Shown in pieces: positions 27,133 to 36,700 of a DNA stretch of 64,000 bases. The position numbers and the translations under genes were made by a program. Each line of letters opens with the position of its first letter. Positions within the stretch are counted from its first letter, which is position 1. A model generated the notes under the pieces. The model ran no database searches and was not told the DNA's origin. It saw nothing but the letters and a program-made list of their open reading frames with translations. This DNA comes from Ornithinibacillus contaminans (GTDB taxonomy: Bacteria > Bacillota > Bacilli > Bacillales > Amphibacillaceae): NCBI RefSeq assembly GCF_001038425.2, contig NZ_LDPV02000034.1:124001-188000 (forward strand). Reading direction: 5' to 3'.

Positions 27133-27384
27133 ATGAATAATGAATTTTTATGGCAAGAAGATGTAGATTTTTGTGGCATTGTGATACGTTTTGCAATTGT
27201 GAAATTTGATGGGACCAATAAATATGGTGCTTGTGTAGCGCAAATGTTTGATGATGAGTTTGTTATGGTGGATGCAGCGATTTGTAACAATTTTAATGGG
27301 GCAAAGAGTTTCCTTTTGAAAAATGCTATTGAGGGTAATTTAGAAAAGTTAAAGATAATAGGAAATAATTTAGAAACGATCTGA
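27133..27384 (+). CDS. Unknown small protein (83 aa)
   Basis: Not recognised. It starts after a strong AGAGAGGGGGAA site at good spacing, which supports it as a real gene. Mostly beta then helix; one Cys in 'DFCGIVIRF' and one in 'GACVAQMF'. Third of a row of small plus-strand genes in the island. Confidence 0.45.
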   Translation: MNNEFLWQEDVDFCGIVIRFAIVKFDGTNKYGACVAQMFDDEFVMVDAAICNNFNGAKSFLLKNAIEGNLEKLKIIGNNLETI

Positions 27385-27546
27385 ATGGAAATAACATAAA
27401 AGAGTTAAAAGTATGGTCTGGTTTGTACTAGTCCATTCTTTTTATTTAAAACTGATGATTTAAATCACATAGGAAATCCAAGAGGGAATTTATTGATGAT
27501 ATCAATTGAACGCCTACTAAATTTACTATGAGCTACAGACGAGATT

Positions 27547-27577
27547 GAAAGAGGTGGGACAAATCCACCTCTTTTAA
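27547..27577. terminator. Terminator between small gene and recombinase
   Basis: AAAGAGGTGG (27548-27557) pairs with CCACCTCTTT (27564-27573). Lies just past the recombinase stop. Confidence 0.7.
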
Positions 27578-28398
27578 TCTGATAACCACAATTTTGACAC
27601 CGCTTCTTCTTTATCCTCCTCATTTGGAGCAGAATACCTGATTACCATATCCGCGTTAGCATGGCCAGATAAAGATTGTATCAAACTGAAGTCTTCACCA
27701 TTTCGGACAAGTTTTGTAATAAAGGTATGCCTTAATGAATGTACATTTATTCCATGTTTTTCAAAAATATGCTGAACTGTCCGTTCGGATATTCTTTTAT
27801 TTCTATTGGAAAGGAACATAGCCTCGACCGAATCATCTCTTGTGTCTAAGTACTTCGTAATTGCCCTCCTAGTTTCTGATGACAGTGGTAATTGTCTTTC
27901 TTTGTTTCCTTTTCCAAAACGTATTTTTAAGGTTCCTTTTCTTTCGCTAATCTCAAGATCTGCACGATCCAAATTGACAAGTTCATTAAGTCTAATGCCT
28001 GTATTAATTAATGTGTGTGTAATGGCAAAGTTTCTATCATTACCAGAACGATCAATTTCTCTAATTAGTTTGTTTACTTCATTTCTAGAAAGTGCTTTTG
28101 GCGCTTGATTTAGAATGTTCGGCGGGGTAATGACTGAGATGTCTTCAATGGCATCTAATTTATTCAGCCAACGACTAAAATGTTTTACCGCACTCCAATT
28201 TTTGTTAATTGTTGTTGCAGAATATCGTTTGCTTACAAGGTAATCAATATATTGTTGAACATCTGAACGGGAGTATTCATCTAAATCTGTGCCAGCTCCA
28301 TCTAGCCATTCCTCAAATTTTGATAAACAGAATATATAAGTTTTCCTAGTTTGTTTTGATTTTCCTCTAAGTCCATTTTCCTGATATGTGTCCAGCAT
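27574..28398 (-). CDS. Tyrosine recombinase / phage-type integrase
   Basis: The 274-residue protein has an N-terminal SAM-like core-binding domain (about 1-90) and a C-terminal catalytic domain. The expected residues are R136 ('TGIRLNELV'), K163 ('GKGNKER'), H220-x2-R223 ('HSLRHTF'), H246 ('LSGHANADMV') and the nucleophile Y255 ('IRYS'). It is XerC/D-like in size. AAGAGGTGATTTT precedes the ATG. A small protein gene ends four bases upstream, so the two form an operon. It is the likely mover of the surrounding accessory block; no att repeats could be found by eye. Confidence 0.9.
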   Translation of the reverse strand: MLDTYQENGLRGKSKQTRKTYIFCLSKFEEWLDGAGTDLDEYSRSDVQQYIDYLVSKRYSATTINKNWSAVKHFSRWLNKLDAIEDISVITPPNILNQAPKALSRNEVNKLIREIDRSGNDRNFAITHTLINTGIRLNELVNLDRADLEISERKGTLKIRFGKGNKERQLPLSSETRRAITKYLDTRDDSVEAMFLSNRNKRISERTVQHIFEKHGINVHSLRHTFITKLVRNGEDFSLIQSLSGHANADMVIRYSAPNEEDKEEAVSKLWLSD

Positions 28399-28402
28399 AA
28401 AA

Positions 28403-28582
28403 TCACCTCTTTTTAGAGTTTAATAATTCCACGACAAAATTTTCTTGAGTTAATGGGCGCTTTTTGGCCTGAATCAAATGTAAATAAAGTCTATAATGTC
28501 GTAGAATACTAGTTCCACGACATTTTTCTGCGACAAATCCCTCCCTTTCTTTTGTAGCTTTTTCATCATCATGATTCAACAT
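28403..28582 (-). CDS. Small basic protein upstream of recombinase (59 aa)
   Basis: Not recognised. Charged and helical, with no membrane segment ('DDEKATKEREGFVAEKCRG', 'HYRLYLHLIQAKKRPLTQENF'). The end resembles an arm or accessory region preceding tyrosine recombinases, and its stop is four bases before the recombinase start, implying coupling. Start unclear: ATG 28582 lies 12 bases after AAAGGA, an in-frame TTG at 28591 only 3 bases after it. Confidence 0.45.
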   Translation of the reverse strand: MLNHDDEKATKEREGFVAEKCRGTSILRHYRLYLHLIQAKKRPLTQENFVVELLNSKKR

Positions 28583-28611
28583 TAAGCACAAAAATCCTTT
28601 AAAATAAAAAA

Positions 28612-28651
28612 TGCCACCTATACTCTTAAAAGATAACAGAGTAAGGTGGCA
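28612..28651 (-). terminator. Terminator of paralogue C
   Basis: TGCCACCT (28612-28619) with ACTC pairs with GAGT and AGGTGGCA (28644-28651). On the minus strand the stem runs into TTTTTTATTTT. Confidence 0.8.
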
Positions 28652-28665
28652 CCTAAGTGTATTAT

Positions 28666-29919
28666 TCAGACAGAAGAATCTTCAAATAGCAGTAATTCTA
28701 TTACTTCATCTATAGATATAAAGCCCATAAAGTCATAGAAGTCATCATTATCAAATAATGTTAAGGAGAAATATTTATTAGAAATGTCTTTGTTGCTAGG
28801 GATTGGCCTATTGAAATATGATAGAACATCAGTTACTTTTATTAAATTATCCTGATTCTCAAATTTCCTAAGAATTAATTTTAAGTATCCATTCTCAAAA
28901 CAGGGTGCCATATTAAAAATTTCAACCTCTGCTTTAGTGATTTCATCCATAGCAATTAGATAATGATTAATATCTATGAATTTGCTTGCGTATTTCCAGT
29001 CGACTTCGTTTCGCCATTCTATCCACGAATTTTTTCTTCTTTTATGGCTTTGGGCTTTTAATCGTATGTATTGACGAACAAAAGGTTCATCAAAGTTTTT
29101 TCGTTCTTCATAAAGTTTTTCAAAGAATTTATTAATTTCTTTCAATTTAATAAGATTGGAAACGGCTATAAGATTAATGTCATAGGGTGAGATTATAGTA
29201 TCAATGCTCCAACAGGGTTTGCATGGTAATTCTAAATAATCATAAATCTGTGCAACAGTAGTATGTTTTGATTGGTTTAACATTCTTAGCAATTCATCTT
29301 TTTCAAGAATAATATTGTCTTCTATATTTGATTGGGTAAGTCTTTCATTTGGTATAGAAGTTTTAAATATTTTGCTATGGAGTGTTCTAATATTTTTACA
29401 TTGGCGATAGTATAAGTCATCATCTTTAATTGATGAGATATGGTGATATAAATAAGAAATTAACAAATCAAAACTTGTAAAACTAATAAAAGATGAGTCG
29501 CTATTGAATAACCGAAATAATTTGAGCCCATGATTCCATTCCAAGCCAGAGAAGTCTACTGACCACGTGATCTTTTGTTTTATAGTGGGTAATGGATTGT
29601 AGAGATAGTTCTCTAAGGGCACAGTTTCACTTTCAATCATATCGTCATAAGTATAAAAGAAATGATCTTCTTTGTATTTATTGGTAATACAAACGATATG
29701 GTCTAACCACTCGATAATGTTTGATAGTTCTAGTTGATTATATCCAGAATTACATTTTAATGAATAAATCTGTTCATTCTCTTTTTCCTTTCTAAAATCT
29801 CCTTCTTCTAATCTCCAATTGCCATTTTTATAAATGGTGACAATTGAATGATTCGAACTGACAATAGCCTTTTTTAATTCTTCTTTCCTCTTTAATTTTA
29901 AAATAGATGTTCTTTCCAT
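28666..29919 (-). CDS. Unknown protein, EW-repeat family paralogue C (417 aa)
   Basis: Not recognised. The N-terminus ('LKRKEELKKAIVSS...NGNWRLEEGDFRKEKENE') matches that of paralogue B. One clear EW unit follows: 'LEWNHGLKLFRLFNSDSSFISFTSFDLLISYLYHH'. The C-terminal 200 residues differ from A and B. They are rich in charged helices, with 'YIRLKAQSHKRRKNSWIEWRNEVDW'. It is soluble. GGAGG lies eight bases before the ATG. It carries its own leader (copy C) and promoter, so A, B and C look co-regulated although a recombinase operon separates them. Confidence 0.55.
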   Translation of the reverse strand: MERTSILKLKRKEELKKAIVSSNHSIVTIYKNGNWRLEEGDFRKEKENEQIYSLKCNSGYNQLELSNIIEWLDHIVCITNKYKEDHFFYTYDDMIESETVPLENYLYNPLPTIKQKITWSVDFSGLEWNHGLKLFRLFNSDSSFISFTSFDLLISYLYHHISSIKDDDLYYRQCKNIRTLHSKIFKTSIPNERLTQSNIEDNIILEKDELLRMLNQSKHTTVAQIYDYLELPCKPCWSIDTIISPYDINLIAVSNLIKLKEINKFFEKLYEERKNFDEPFVRQYIRLKAQSHKRRKNSWIEWRNEVDWKYASKFIDINHYLIAMDEITKAEVEIFNMAPCFENGYLKLILRKFENQDNLIKVTDVLSYFNRPIPSNKDISNKYFSLTLFDNDDFYDFMGFISIDEVIELLLFEDSSV

Positions 29920-29941
29920 GATATCAACCTCCTTTGTTGTG

Positions 29942-30004
29942 GTAGGTTGAGGTATTAATAATGCTGTAAAGTAGTATTCTAAATGATTTTATAAATTCTC
30001 CTAC
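29942..30004 (-). promoter_or_regulatory. GTAGG...CCTAC leader, copy C (63 bases)
   Basis: GTAGG (29942-29946) and CCTAC (30000-30004). The interior differs from A and B, but the ends, the length and the position relative to promoter and ribosome site are kept. The predicted +1 falls on 30004, the G of GUAGG. Confidence 0.5.
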
Positions 30005-30010
30005 TATTCT

Positions 30011-30039
30011 TTTATAAATCAATTATGGAGGGAAATCAA
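30011..30039 (-). promoter_or_regulatory. Sigma-A-like promoter of paralogue C
   Basis: Minus strand: -35 TTGATT (30034-30039), 17 bases, -10 TATAAA (30011-30016), with CTATAGA just upstream as in the promoter of paralogue B. Confidence 0.65.
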
Positions 30040-30136
30040 ATCTATAGGGTATCTATTTTTAAAAAATAGATTATAAAACTATAATCTATTAGGTGATCTT
30101 TAATTGAAGTTAGTAAAAACAACATATCGTTTGCTC

Positions 30137-30256
30137 AACAATAATAAAAAAATCTATGCAGCTGGAGATGTACATTGGGGCCGTAATTTGTTTATGTTGC
30201 AGCACATGAAGGTGGAATTGTAGTTTGGTGGATTAAATAAGGAATTAGAGATATCT
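30137..30256 (+). pseudogene. Relic of a mercuric reductase (merA) C-terminal segment
   Basis: The DNA reads 'NNKKIYAAGDV', then after a small frame change 'FVYVAAHEGGIVV', followed by stops. The intact merA of this window has '[28 protein letters not shown]' at 16090-16170. Roughly three quarters of the aligned bases agree. It is a short, decayed piece of a second, non-identical merA. Confidence 0.65.
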
Positions 30257-30449
30257 TTGTAATACAAAAAAGTAAACTTATATCGTAAAATACCTACGCT
30301 AAAAATTTGATTTGATATTTTAAGTGCCATATTATGTAGCTGTAACCATTGAAATATTTAAGAGGAGTTGATTAAGAAAATAAATTAGAGAAATTCATCA
30401 GACTATGTATTATAATACCATACTCCTCCTTATTGAGAGGAGGGATACG
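30257..30449. other. Gene-free stretch before the primase-helicase
   Basis: AT-rich, with only the ribosome site GAGAGGAGGG of the next gene recognised. With the leader, promoter and merA relic it completes the 29.9-30.45 kb gap. Confidence 0.3.
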
Positions 30450-33101
30450 ATGGTTAAAGAGATAAATGTTTTAGAAGAAAAAATTACTGTTTGTTTGGAT
30501 CATGAAGGTTTCGAAAATAAACCAAATAAGGAAGAAGTCGCGAAGATTTCAGGAAGAATAGCAGGGAAGGCTGTTTCCTTATCCATTCAGGAATTGATGG
30601 AAACTATAACTTTGCCAAATGCTAGATCTTTTACACCGGCTATATTTAGCAATGGACAAAGGTCAAATAAAAGTTGGATGAGTCAGCAGGTGTTTGCACT
30701 CGACATTGATTCAGGATTACGGTTTGAAGAGGCAATCCAACTTGCTACCGTATGGAAAGTGACACCAACCTTTATTTATTCAACTTTTAGCCATACAGAA
30801 GAGAACCATAAATTCAGAATGGTCTTTGTATTGGACGAGGAGATTACAGATCTACGAGTTAGGAATGTTATTCAAACAGCACTAGCAACATTGTTTCCAT
30901 CGTCTGATAAAAATGCCAATGATGCTGCGAGAATTCTCTTTGGTGGGAAAAAAATTGAATTTGTTAACCAAGGAGTTTTGAGTGTCCCAAAGATTTTGGA
31001 TGGAGTGGTACAAAAGGTAAGGTCTGGATCAAATGCAACTAGGGAGATGAAAAAATTCTGTAAACTCTCTGGATTGGCGTATTATAAGGGGTACCCTCAC
31101 TATAAGAAGGTTGAAGAGAAAGACCTACCTGATGATGAAGACAACACCTTGTTTATATCTAAGACTAAAAACCGCACCAACACTATTAATTACTATAGTA
31201 CGCGTGCGAAAAATAGTCATTTTTCATATTACTTGGTTTTCTCAAAGGAGTCTTTTCAGGAGGATGAAAGTTATTCACCTAAACTAAGTCCTTTTGACGA
31301 GCCAGAATTGAAGCAGGTTAGGAACTTTCCTTTTGATAATTTGCAAAAAAGATGCAAACTTTATAGGGAGTCAATTTCAGGAGAATACTGGCTTTACCAT
31401 AACGAAATGTTTGGCTTGATGACCAACCTGATAAATGTTGAGGGAGGCAAATCTAAGATAGTTGATATCATTAATTCCCGGAAGGAATATCTGACCAAAA
31501 ATGAAGAATGGTCATTAATGATGAACCAAATTAAGAAAATGAATTATGTGCCAACAAGGTGTGATACATACTGTCCATTTGCTAACGAGTGTATTCATGC
31601 CTCCAATATGATTGAGCAAGGAAAGTTACCAAGAGGTAGCGTGCAAGTATTACAAGAACCACATTTTCAAGAGGTTGATGAAGTTTATAAAAGTTTAGAA
31701 AAGGTTTTTGGTGACATTCTAAAGAGTGATGAACAGGGTGTATATGTAGTAAAAGCCCCAACTGGAATTGGTAAAACAGAAGCCATTGTGAACTTTGCAG
31801 AAGAGTATAATTTTAGTATTGCTTTTCCTACACATAAATTGAAAGAAGAGGTTTCCAAGCGCTTAAAAGACAAAAATATTAAGCATATAAAAGTTCCAGA
31901 ATTACCTTTACTTGAGGAACCATTTTCGGAAAAAATTGAACATCTTTACAATATTGGTGCATACAGGACAGTAAATAAATATTTAAGACAGATTTCCAAT
32001 GAAAATGAGGATGTATCTGATTTTCTACAAGACTTGGAAAAAGTGAAATGCTCCAAAAATGAATTGCTGCTTACCACACATCAACGAGCGATTTTTACAA
32101 ATGATGATTCAAATTCAATTATTATATTCGATGAGGATCCAATTCCCAATCTTTTTCCAATATCTCAAATGAAGGTATCCGATTTAGTATTTGCATTTAC
32201 AAAATTGCAAGATAACGAAGTGAACAAAGATGTTATTACAACTTTGCAAAACATGATAATGAGTGCCCCGTTGGATATTGTTCAAGAAAGGTCATCTTTT
32301 TTGCTACCATCTGTAAAAGACTTAGAACAGACAATTGTGGAGGAAACCACCATAAGTTCAAATGTATTAGGCTTTTTAAATTGTGATTATTTTCTTAGGA
32401 AAAGAATTCACAATGTTGACTACATATATTTTATTCAAAGGAATCAACTACCACAGAGTAAAAAGACTATCATTCTGAGCGCCACTATAAATGAAAGTAT
32501 ATCTAAATTGGTATTCGGTAATAAAGTAACATTTATTGATTTAGGCCTTGTCAAGCCAGCAGGGAGTATCCTGCAGGTAACATCTAAGAGTTTTAGTAGA
32601 TTTACAATTAAAGAAAATCAACTAGAAATGAAGTGTCTAGCAGAAAACCTTATGAAACTTTATAACCCTGATAGTGAAATTATTACATATAAAGATTTCT
32701 ACCATAATGGAAAAAAGGAAGAAATATATTTTGGTAACACAGAGGGAATTGATGACTTAAAAGGGGAGAATATTACTGTGATTGGAACTCCTCATCTTAA
32801 TCCGATTGCATATCTATTAATAAGTGTGGCTCTGGGGTACCGCATGGGTCTAGAGGAAAGTAGAATGGAATATATCCCAATAGAAAGGAATGGGCTGCGG
32901 TATTACTTTACTACATACAGTAATGATTCTCTGTTAAAGGAAGTACAATTCTATTTAGTTGAAAGTCAGTTATTGCAGGCGATTGGAAGAGCAAGGGTCA
33001 ATAGGTTCCCAGCCAAAGTACTTATTCTTAGTAATTTACCAGTTGTAGGAGCCGAGTACATATCATTTTCGCAAAAGGAATTAATGGAACTAATGAAATA
33101 A
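30450..33101 (+). CDS. Primase-helicase fusion: AEP-type primase plus SF2 helicase
   Basis: The 883-residue protein has an N-terminal archaeo-eukaryotic primase/polymerase-like domain (about 45-210) with D85-x-D87 ('FALDIDSG'), S114-H115 and H120-x-F-R ('STFSHTEENHKFRM') and D158-x2-R161. Four Cys (302, 371, 375, 381; 'RCDTYCPFANEC') may hold an Fe-S or zinc cluster. The helicase part has Walker A 'APTGIGKT' (436-443), 'FDEDP' (561-564), 'SAT' (677-679) and motif VI 'QAIGRARVNR' (843-852). This order occurs in mobile-element replication proteins and in TOTE-like conflict systems. AGAGGAGGG lies five bases before ATG 30450. Confidence 0.75.
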   Translation: MVKEINVLEEKITVCLDHEGFENKPNKEEVAKISGRIAGKAVSLSIQELMETITLPNARSFTPAIFSNGQRSNKSWMSQQVFALDIDSGLRFEEAIQLATVWKVTPTFIYSTFSHTEENHKFRMVFVLDEEITDLRVRNVIQTALATLFPSSDKNANDAARILFGGKKIEFVNQGVLSVPKILDGVVQKVRSGSNATREMKKFCKLSGLAYYKGYPHYKKVEEKDLPDDEDNTLFISKTKNRTNTINYYSTRAKNSHFSYYLVFSKESFQEDESYSPKLSPFDEPELKQVRNFPFDNLQKRCKLYRESISGEYWLYHNEMFGLMTNLINVEGGKSKIVDIINSRKEYLTKNEEWSLMMNQIKKMNYVPTRCDTYCPFANECIHASNMIEQGKLPRGSVQVLQEPHFQEVDEVYKSLEKVFGDILKSDEQGVYVVKAPTGIGKTEAIVNFAEEYNFSIAFPTHKLKEEVSKRLKDKNIKHIKVPELPLLEEPFSEKIEHLYNIGAYRTVNKYLRQISNENEDVSDFLQDLEKVKCSKNELLLTTHQRAIFTNDDSNSIIIFDEDPIPNLFPISQMKVSDLVFAFTKLQDNEVNKDVITTLQNMIMSAPLDIVQERSSFLLPSVKDLEQTIVEETTISSNVLGFLNCDYFLRKRIHNVDYIYFIQRNQLPQSKKTIILSATINESISKLVFGNKVTFIDLGLVKPAGSILQVTSKSFSRFTIKENQLEMKCLAENLMKLYNPDSEIITYKDFYHNGKKEEIYFGNTEGIDDLKGENITVIGTPHLNPIAYLLISVALGYRMGLEESRMEYIPIERNGLRYYFTTYSNDSLLKEVQFYLVESQLLQAIGRARVNRFPAKVLILSNLPVVGAEYISFSQKELMELMK

Positions 33102-33727
33102 GGAAAGTAAATGAAGTCAGCTTATCATAGGCTGGCTATTTTAATGATTATAAAAGGTTTATTTTCATTATAACTATTAGTGATTTTTATAATCATTAAA
33201 ACAGTTAGTAACCCTTATAACTATTTAAATCCATTATAATGATATTAACTGTTAGTAATGTTTAAAATGGTTATTAACGGTTACTAATCGTTCATTTATT
33301 TCATTTTTTTCAGGTTCAATCATTTTTTTCACTTAATTTCGTATCATGGAAATAGTTTTTACTATCATCTCAGATATTAAAAAAAAGAAGAAATTACAAG
33401 ATACCCGAAAAAAATCAACATTTATTTTTAAATGGCTCAAACAGTCCCAAAACAGGAAATATGGCATATTTTGAGCCTTTTAGAGAAGAGCCTGTTGATG
33501 ACAATTTATTGATGGTTAAAGGTGCTACTTCTACAGTATGATGTCGCAGATTAAACGATATAAACACCATAAAATAAAAGAAATTATGATTAATAGTTAG
33601 CAGGACGAAAAACAAATAAGGAAACAGTGTTGAACTATGTAATTTTCAATCATTTTTAATATATTATTCTTCGATTTATTGGTTAAATAGAGTTATAGTT
33701 TTAGTTAAGATGACGAGGAGGGTTACC
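33102..33727. other. Long AT-rich non-coding region with iterated repeats
   Basis: About 625 bases between the primase-helicase and nuclease-like genes. The left part holds the iteron-like repeats at 33171-33290. The rest is AT-rich with no supported gene. Confidence 0.5.
33171..33290. repeat. Iteron-like direct repeats (AACNGTTAGTAA family)
   Basis: Copies start at 33172 (AACTATTAGTGA), 33200 (AACAGTTAGTAA), 33247 (AACTGTTAGTAA) and 33276 (AACGGTTACTAA), with a weak one at 33219 (AACTATTTAA). Steps are 28, 19, 28 and 29 bases, all in one orientation. They lie about 70-190 bases after the primase-helicase and could be replication iterons or an operator for the next gene. Confidence 0.6.
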
Positions 33728-36700
33728 ATGAAAACACCATACGATTTCTACAAAAATCTATATCCTGAGCAATTTTCTGATTCAAAGAGCATAACCAAAA
33801 TTGATTTGAATAAGGAAATGTTTGATTACTATTTGGAAACTTTGACAAGTAGAAGTCAAGAAAAGGAATTTGAAAACTTTTGTAGAAAAATAGCGGAAAA
33901 AGAGATTTGTCCAAATCTAATCATTCAAACAGGTCCTACTGGTGGAGGAGACAGTAAAGTAGATACTGAAACCTATCCGGTTTCGGATGACATTGCCTTA
34001 TCTTGGTACAGCGGGGTTGGACGAGAGGCCTCTAAAGAAAGATGGGCTTTTGCCATTAGTGCAAAGAAAGATTGGAGAAGTAAGGTAAAATCTGATGTTA
34101 AGAAAATTGTAGAAACAGGAAGGGGTTATAGTGTTATTTACTTTATGAGTAACCAGTTTATTTCTGATAAAAAAAGAGCAGTTACTGAGGATGAGTTAAG
34201 GGAAAAATATGAAGTTAATATCAGAATACTTGATAAAATGTGGTTACTCGAAAAAGTATTTAGTGGTAAGTACGAAAAAATTGCAGTTGAGAGTTTTAAT
34301 ATCTCAGATAGATTTAGAGAAACTGATGAAGTAGGGAGTAGGGATTATGCGAAAAGAAGGAGACTAGATGAAGTTGAAGAACAGATAAAAGAAGATATTG
34401 AAAATGGAAATTATCACATACTTTCAGAAAAGGCTCTGGAGGCTGCGATAATTAGCAGAGAATTGGAACTTCCAAATATAGAAACATCTGGGCGATTTGA
34501 AAGAGCACAGAATATAACTAATAAGTATGGTACACATGTACAGAAAAAAGAATGTTTTTATCAATGGGCGTGGACTATGTATTGGTGGTACATGGACTTT
34601 GATGATTTTTACTTGAGATATTGTAATTTTGAATCTCTAGTTGTTGGAGGTTCTAATGTTTTTGACCTAGAAAGATTAACCAATCTTTGGATGAATTTAT
34701 TCTCAATTGCGAAAGATGGGAAATATAATTTTAATTTTGAAGAACATACTACAGTCCTACAGAAAGAATATCAAAGAATTATATCAGATGTTACTAGACC
34801 CAATGCAGCAATACAAGCAAAGGCAAATTACATAAATGTTAAATTATTTATGGGTGGAGATATAGATCAAATAGTAGATGAATTTATTGAAGTTCTAGAA
34901 AGAGGGAAAGAATCATTAGATTTCAATTTCCTAACTATAAAGAGAATAGTTACGGAACTCCCTATATATCAAGAAGCGAAAAATTATGATACACTTTTTG
35001 AACATCTAGTTTCAATAAGTGTCAAAAGAAAATCAGAAATTGAAGCAGCAAGGTTGTTAATAATCCGAAGTGAACAACTAATGAAAGATAAACCATACAC
35101 TGCTATTCGTTATTTGGGAAGAGCGATAGTGAAAATAGTTAAGGACGAAAGCAAAAAAGAATTAACACGGGCTTTATTATTAATGGGACAATTGTTTGAG
35201 AGTGTAGATTTAAATTGGGCAGCGCGTGGTTATTATTTAAATGCATTTCACCTTTCTATTAATGAGTATTTTAACTTGGGTCAAGTGAATCCGGCACTAA
35301 TTGGAAGTCTAAATAGCATTAAGTTTATAGAGTTGAAATTAGGAAGATTAATTCACTCAACTGAGTTTTACAAGTTAGAACAAATTGCAATTAACCTGTA
35401 CTTATCAAATAATCCAGAAAGTGAATTAAAAGACATTGTAGAACAAGAATACAATTATGATTTTATTTTGGGTATACAAATATTTAGGACAGATTTTAAT
35501 GATTTAAATAAACTTTCATATTTTCCGAATTATTTAGAGGAGTGGGGATTAGAATTTTCATCTATAGCTATAAAATATTGTCTAGGGCATGTAGATGAAG
35601 AATTTAGTAATTCTTTCGATAATAATACGGAAGCGATGGAAGATTTTATAACTAAGTGGTACAATCAACCGGCCAGATTACAATTGGTGGGACAACCTTG
35701 GTATGGTACCCAAAATAGTTATTGGTTAAGCAGTAAGATAATCGGCTGTAAAATAAATATTATCTCTGATATTCAATTTCCGTGTATTGAAGTTGGTGAG
35801 AGTTTACTAGGATCTATAGAAGGTTTTCTCTCCACAGGAACAGTGGATAAAATACATTCATTTATTCCAGAAATCAAAATAAACATTAAGTTTATCGAAC
35901 AGGATGAGTTTACATTAGAAATAAATAAGGATAAAGATAGTATTAAGCCAGAATTTTTCATAACTTGTTCAAGTTATCCGGAAGTAAATACGCCTGAAGT
36001 TCAGGTGAAAGTAAAAGAATTTATTAAGGATGTAACAATTCAATTAATGGTTGAATTGGTTAATCTTAATTCATTTGATAATGCAGTTAAGGAAATGCTT
36101 GAGCAAGATAGTGCCTTAGACAGAGCAATCAATTTTACAGGTAGTTCATCAATAGTATTTGAATATTTTAGTAAAAAAACACCTACGGTCACTAGTGTAG
36201 TTGAAAAGAATGACTCGGAATTTGCATTAGAAAGAAAGCAACCTATATATATAGTAGATACTCTTATAAATGAAGAAAAAGAAGAGAATAACGATTCAAT
36301 GGATGTTAAATATGAGAAACCATCTGAAGAAGAATTTAACATAGAAAATACTAAACAGTCCGATATAGAAACTTTAGATATTATCAATATACCTTTATGG
36401 GATAAGTCCAAATGGAAGGGTGTTTACTTTACTGGAGAATCTACGCCTTTACCGGTGTTTTCACCAATGTTTTCTTATGGTAAAGCTGGTAAAGAAATAT
36501 TTAGAGAATGGATTGAGAAAGTAGGAAATATTGATACAGAGAACAATATTAGGGTTGGCATAGTAAAAGGGGTGAATAGAAATAAGCCTTATGATTATAG
36601 GGTTGTATTTACCGCTAATGAAAATATAATAAGAAAGAATAATATTACGTCTAATAATTTAATAATGAGTCCAGCACGTATTATAACAATGGAACCTAGT

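Noticed and set aside
33415-33615. Minus-strand reading in the gap before the nuclease-like gene
   Set aside because: AT-driven hydrophobic text without a ribosome site or repeat conservation.
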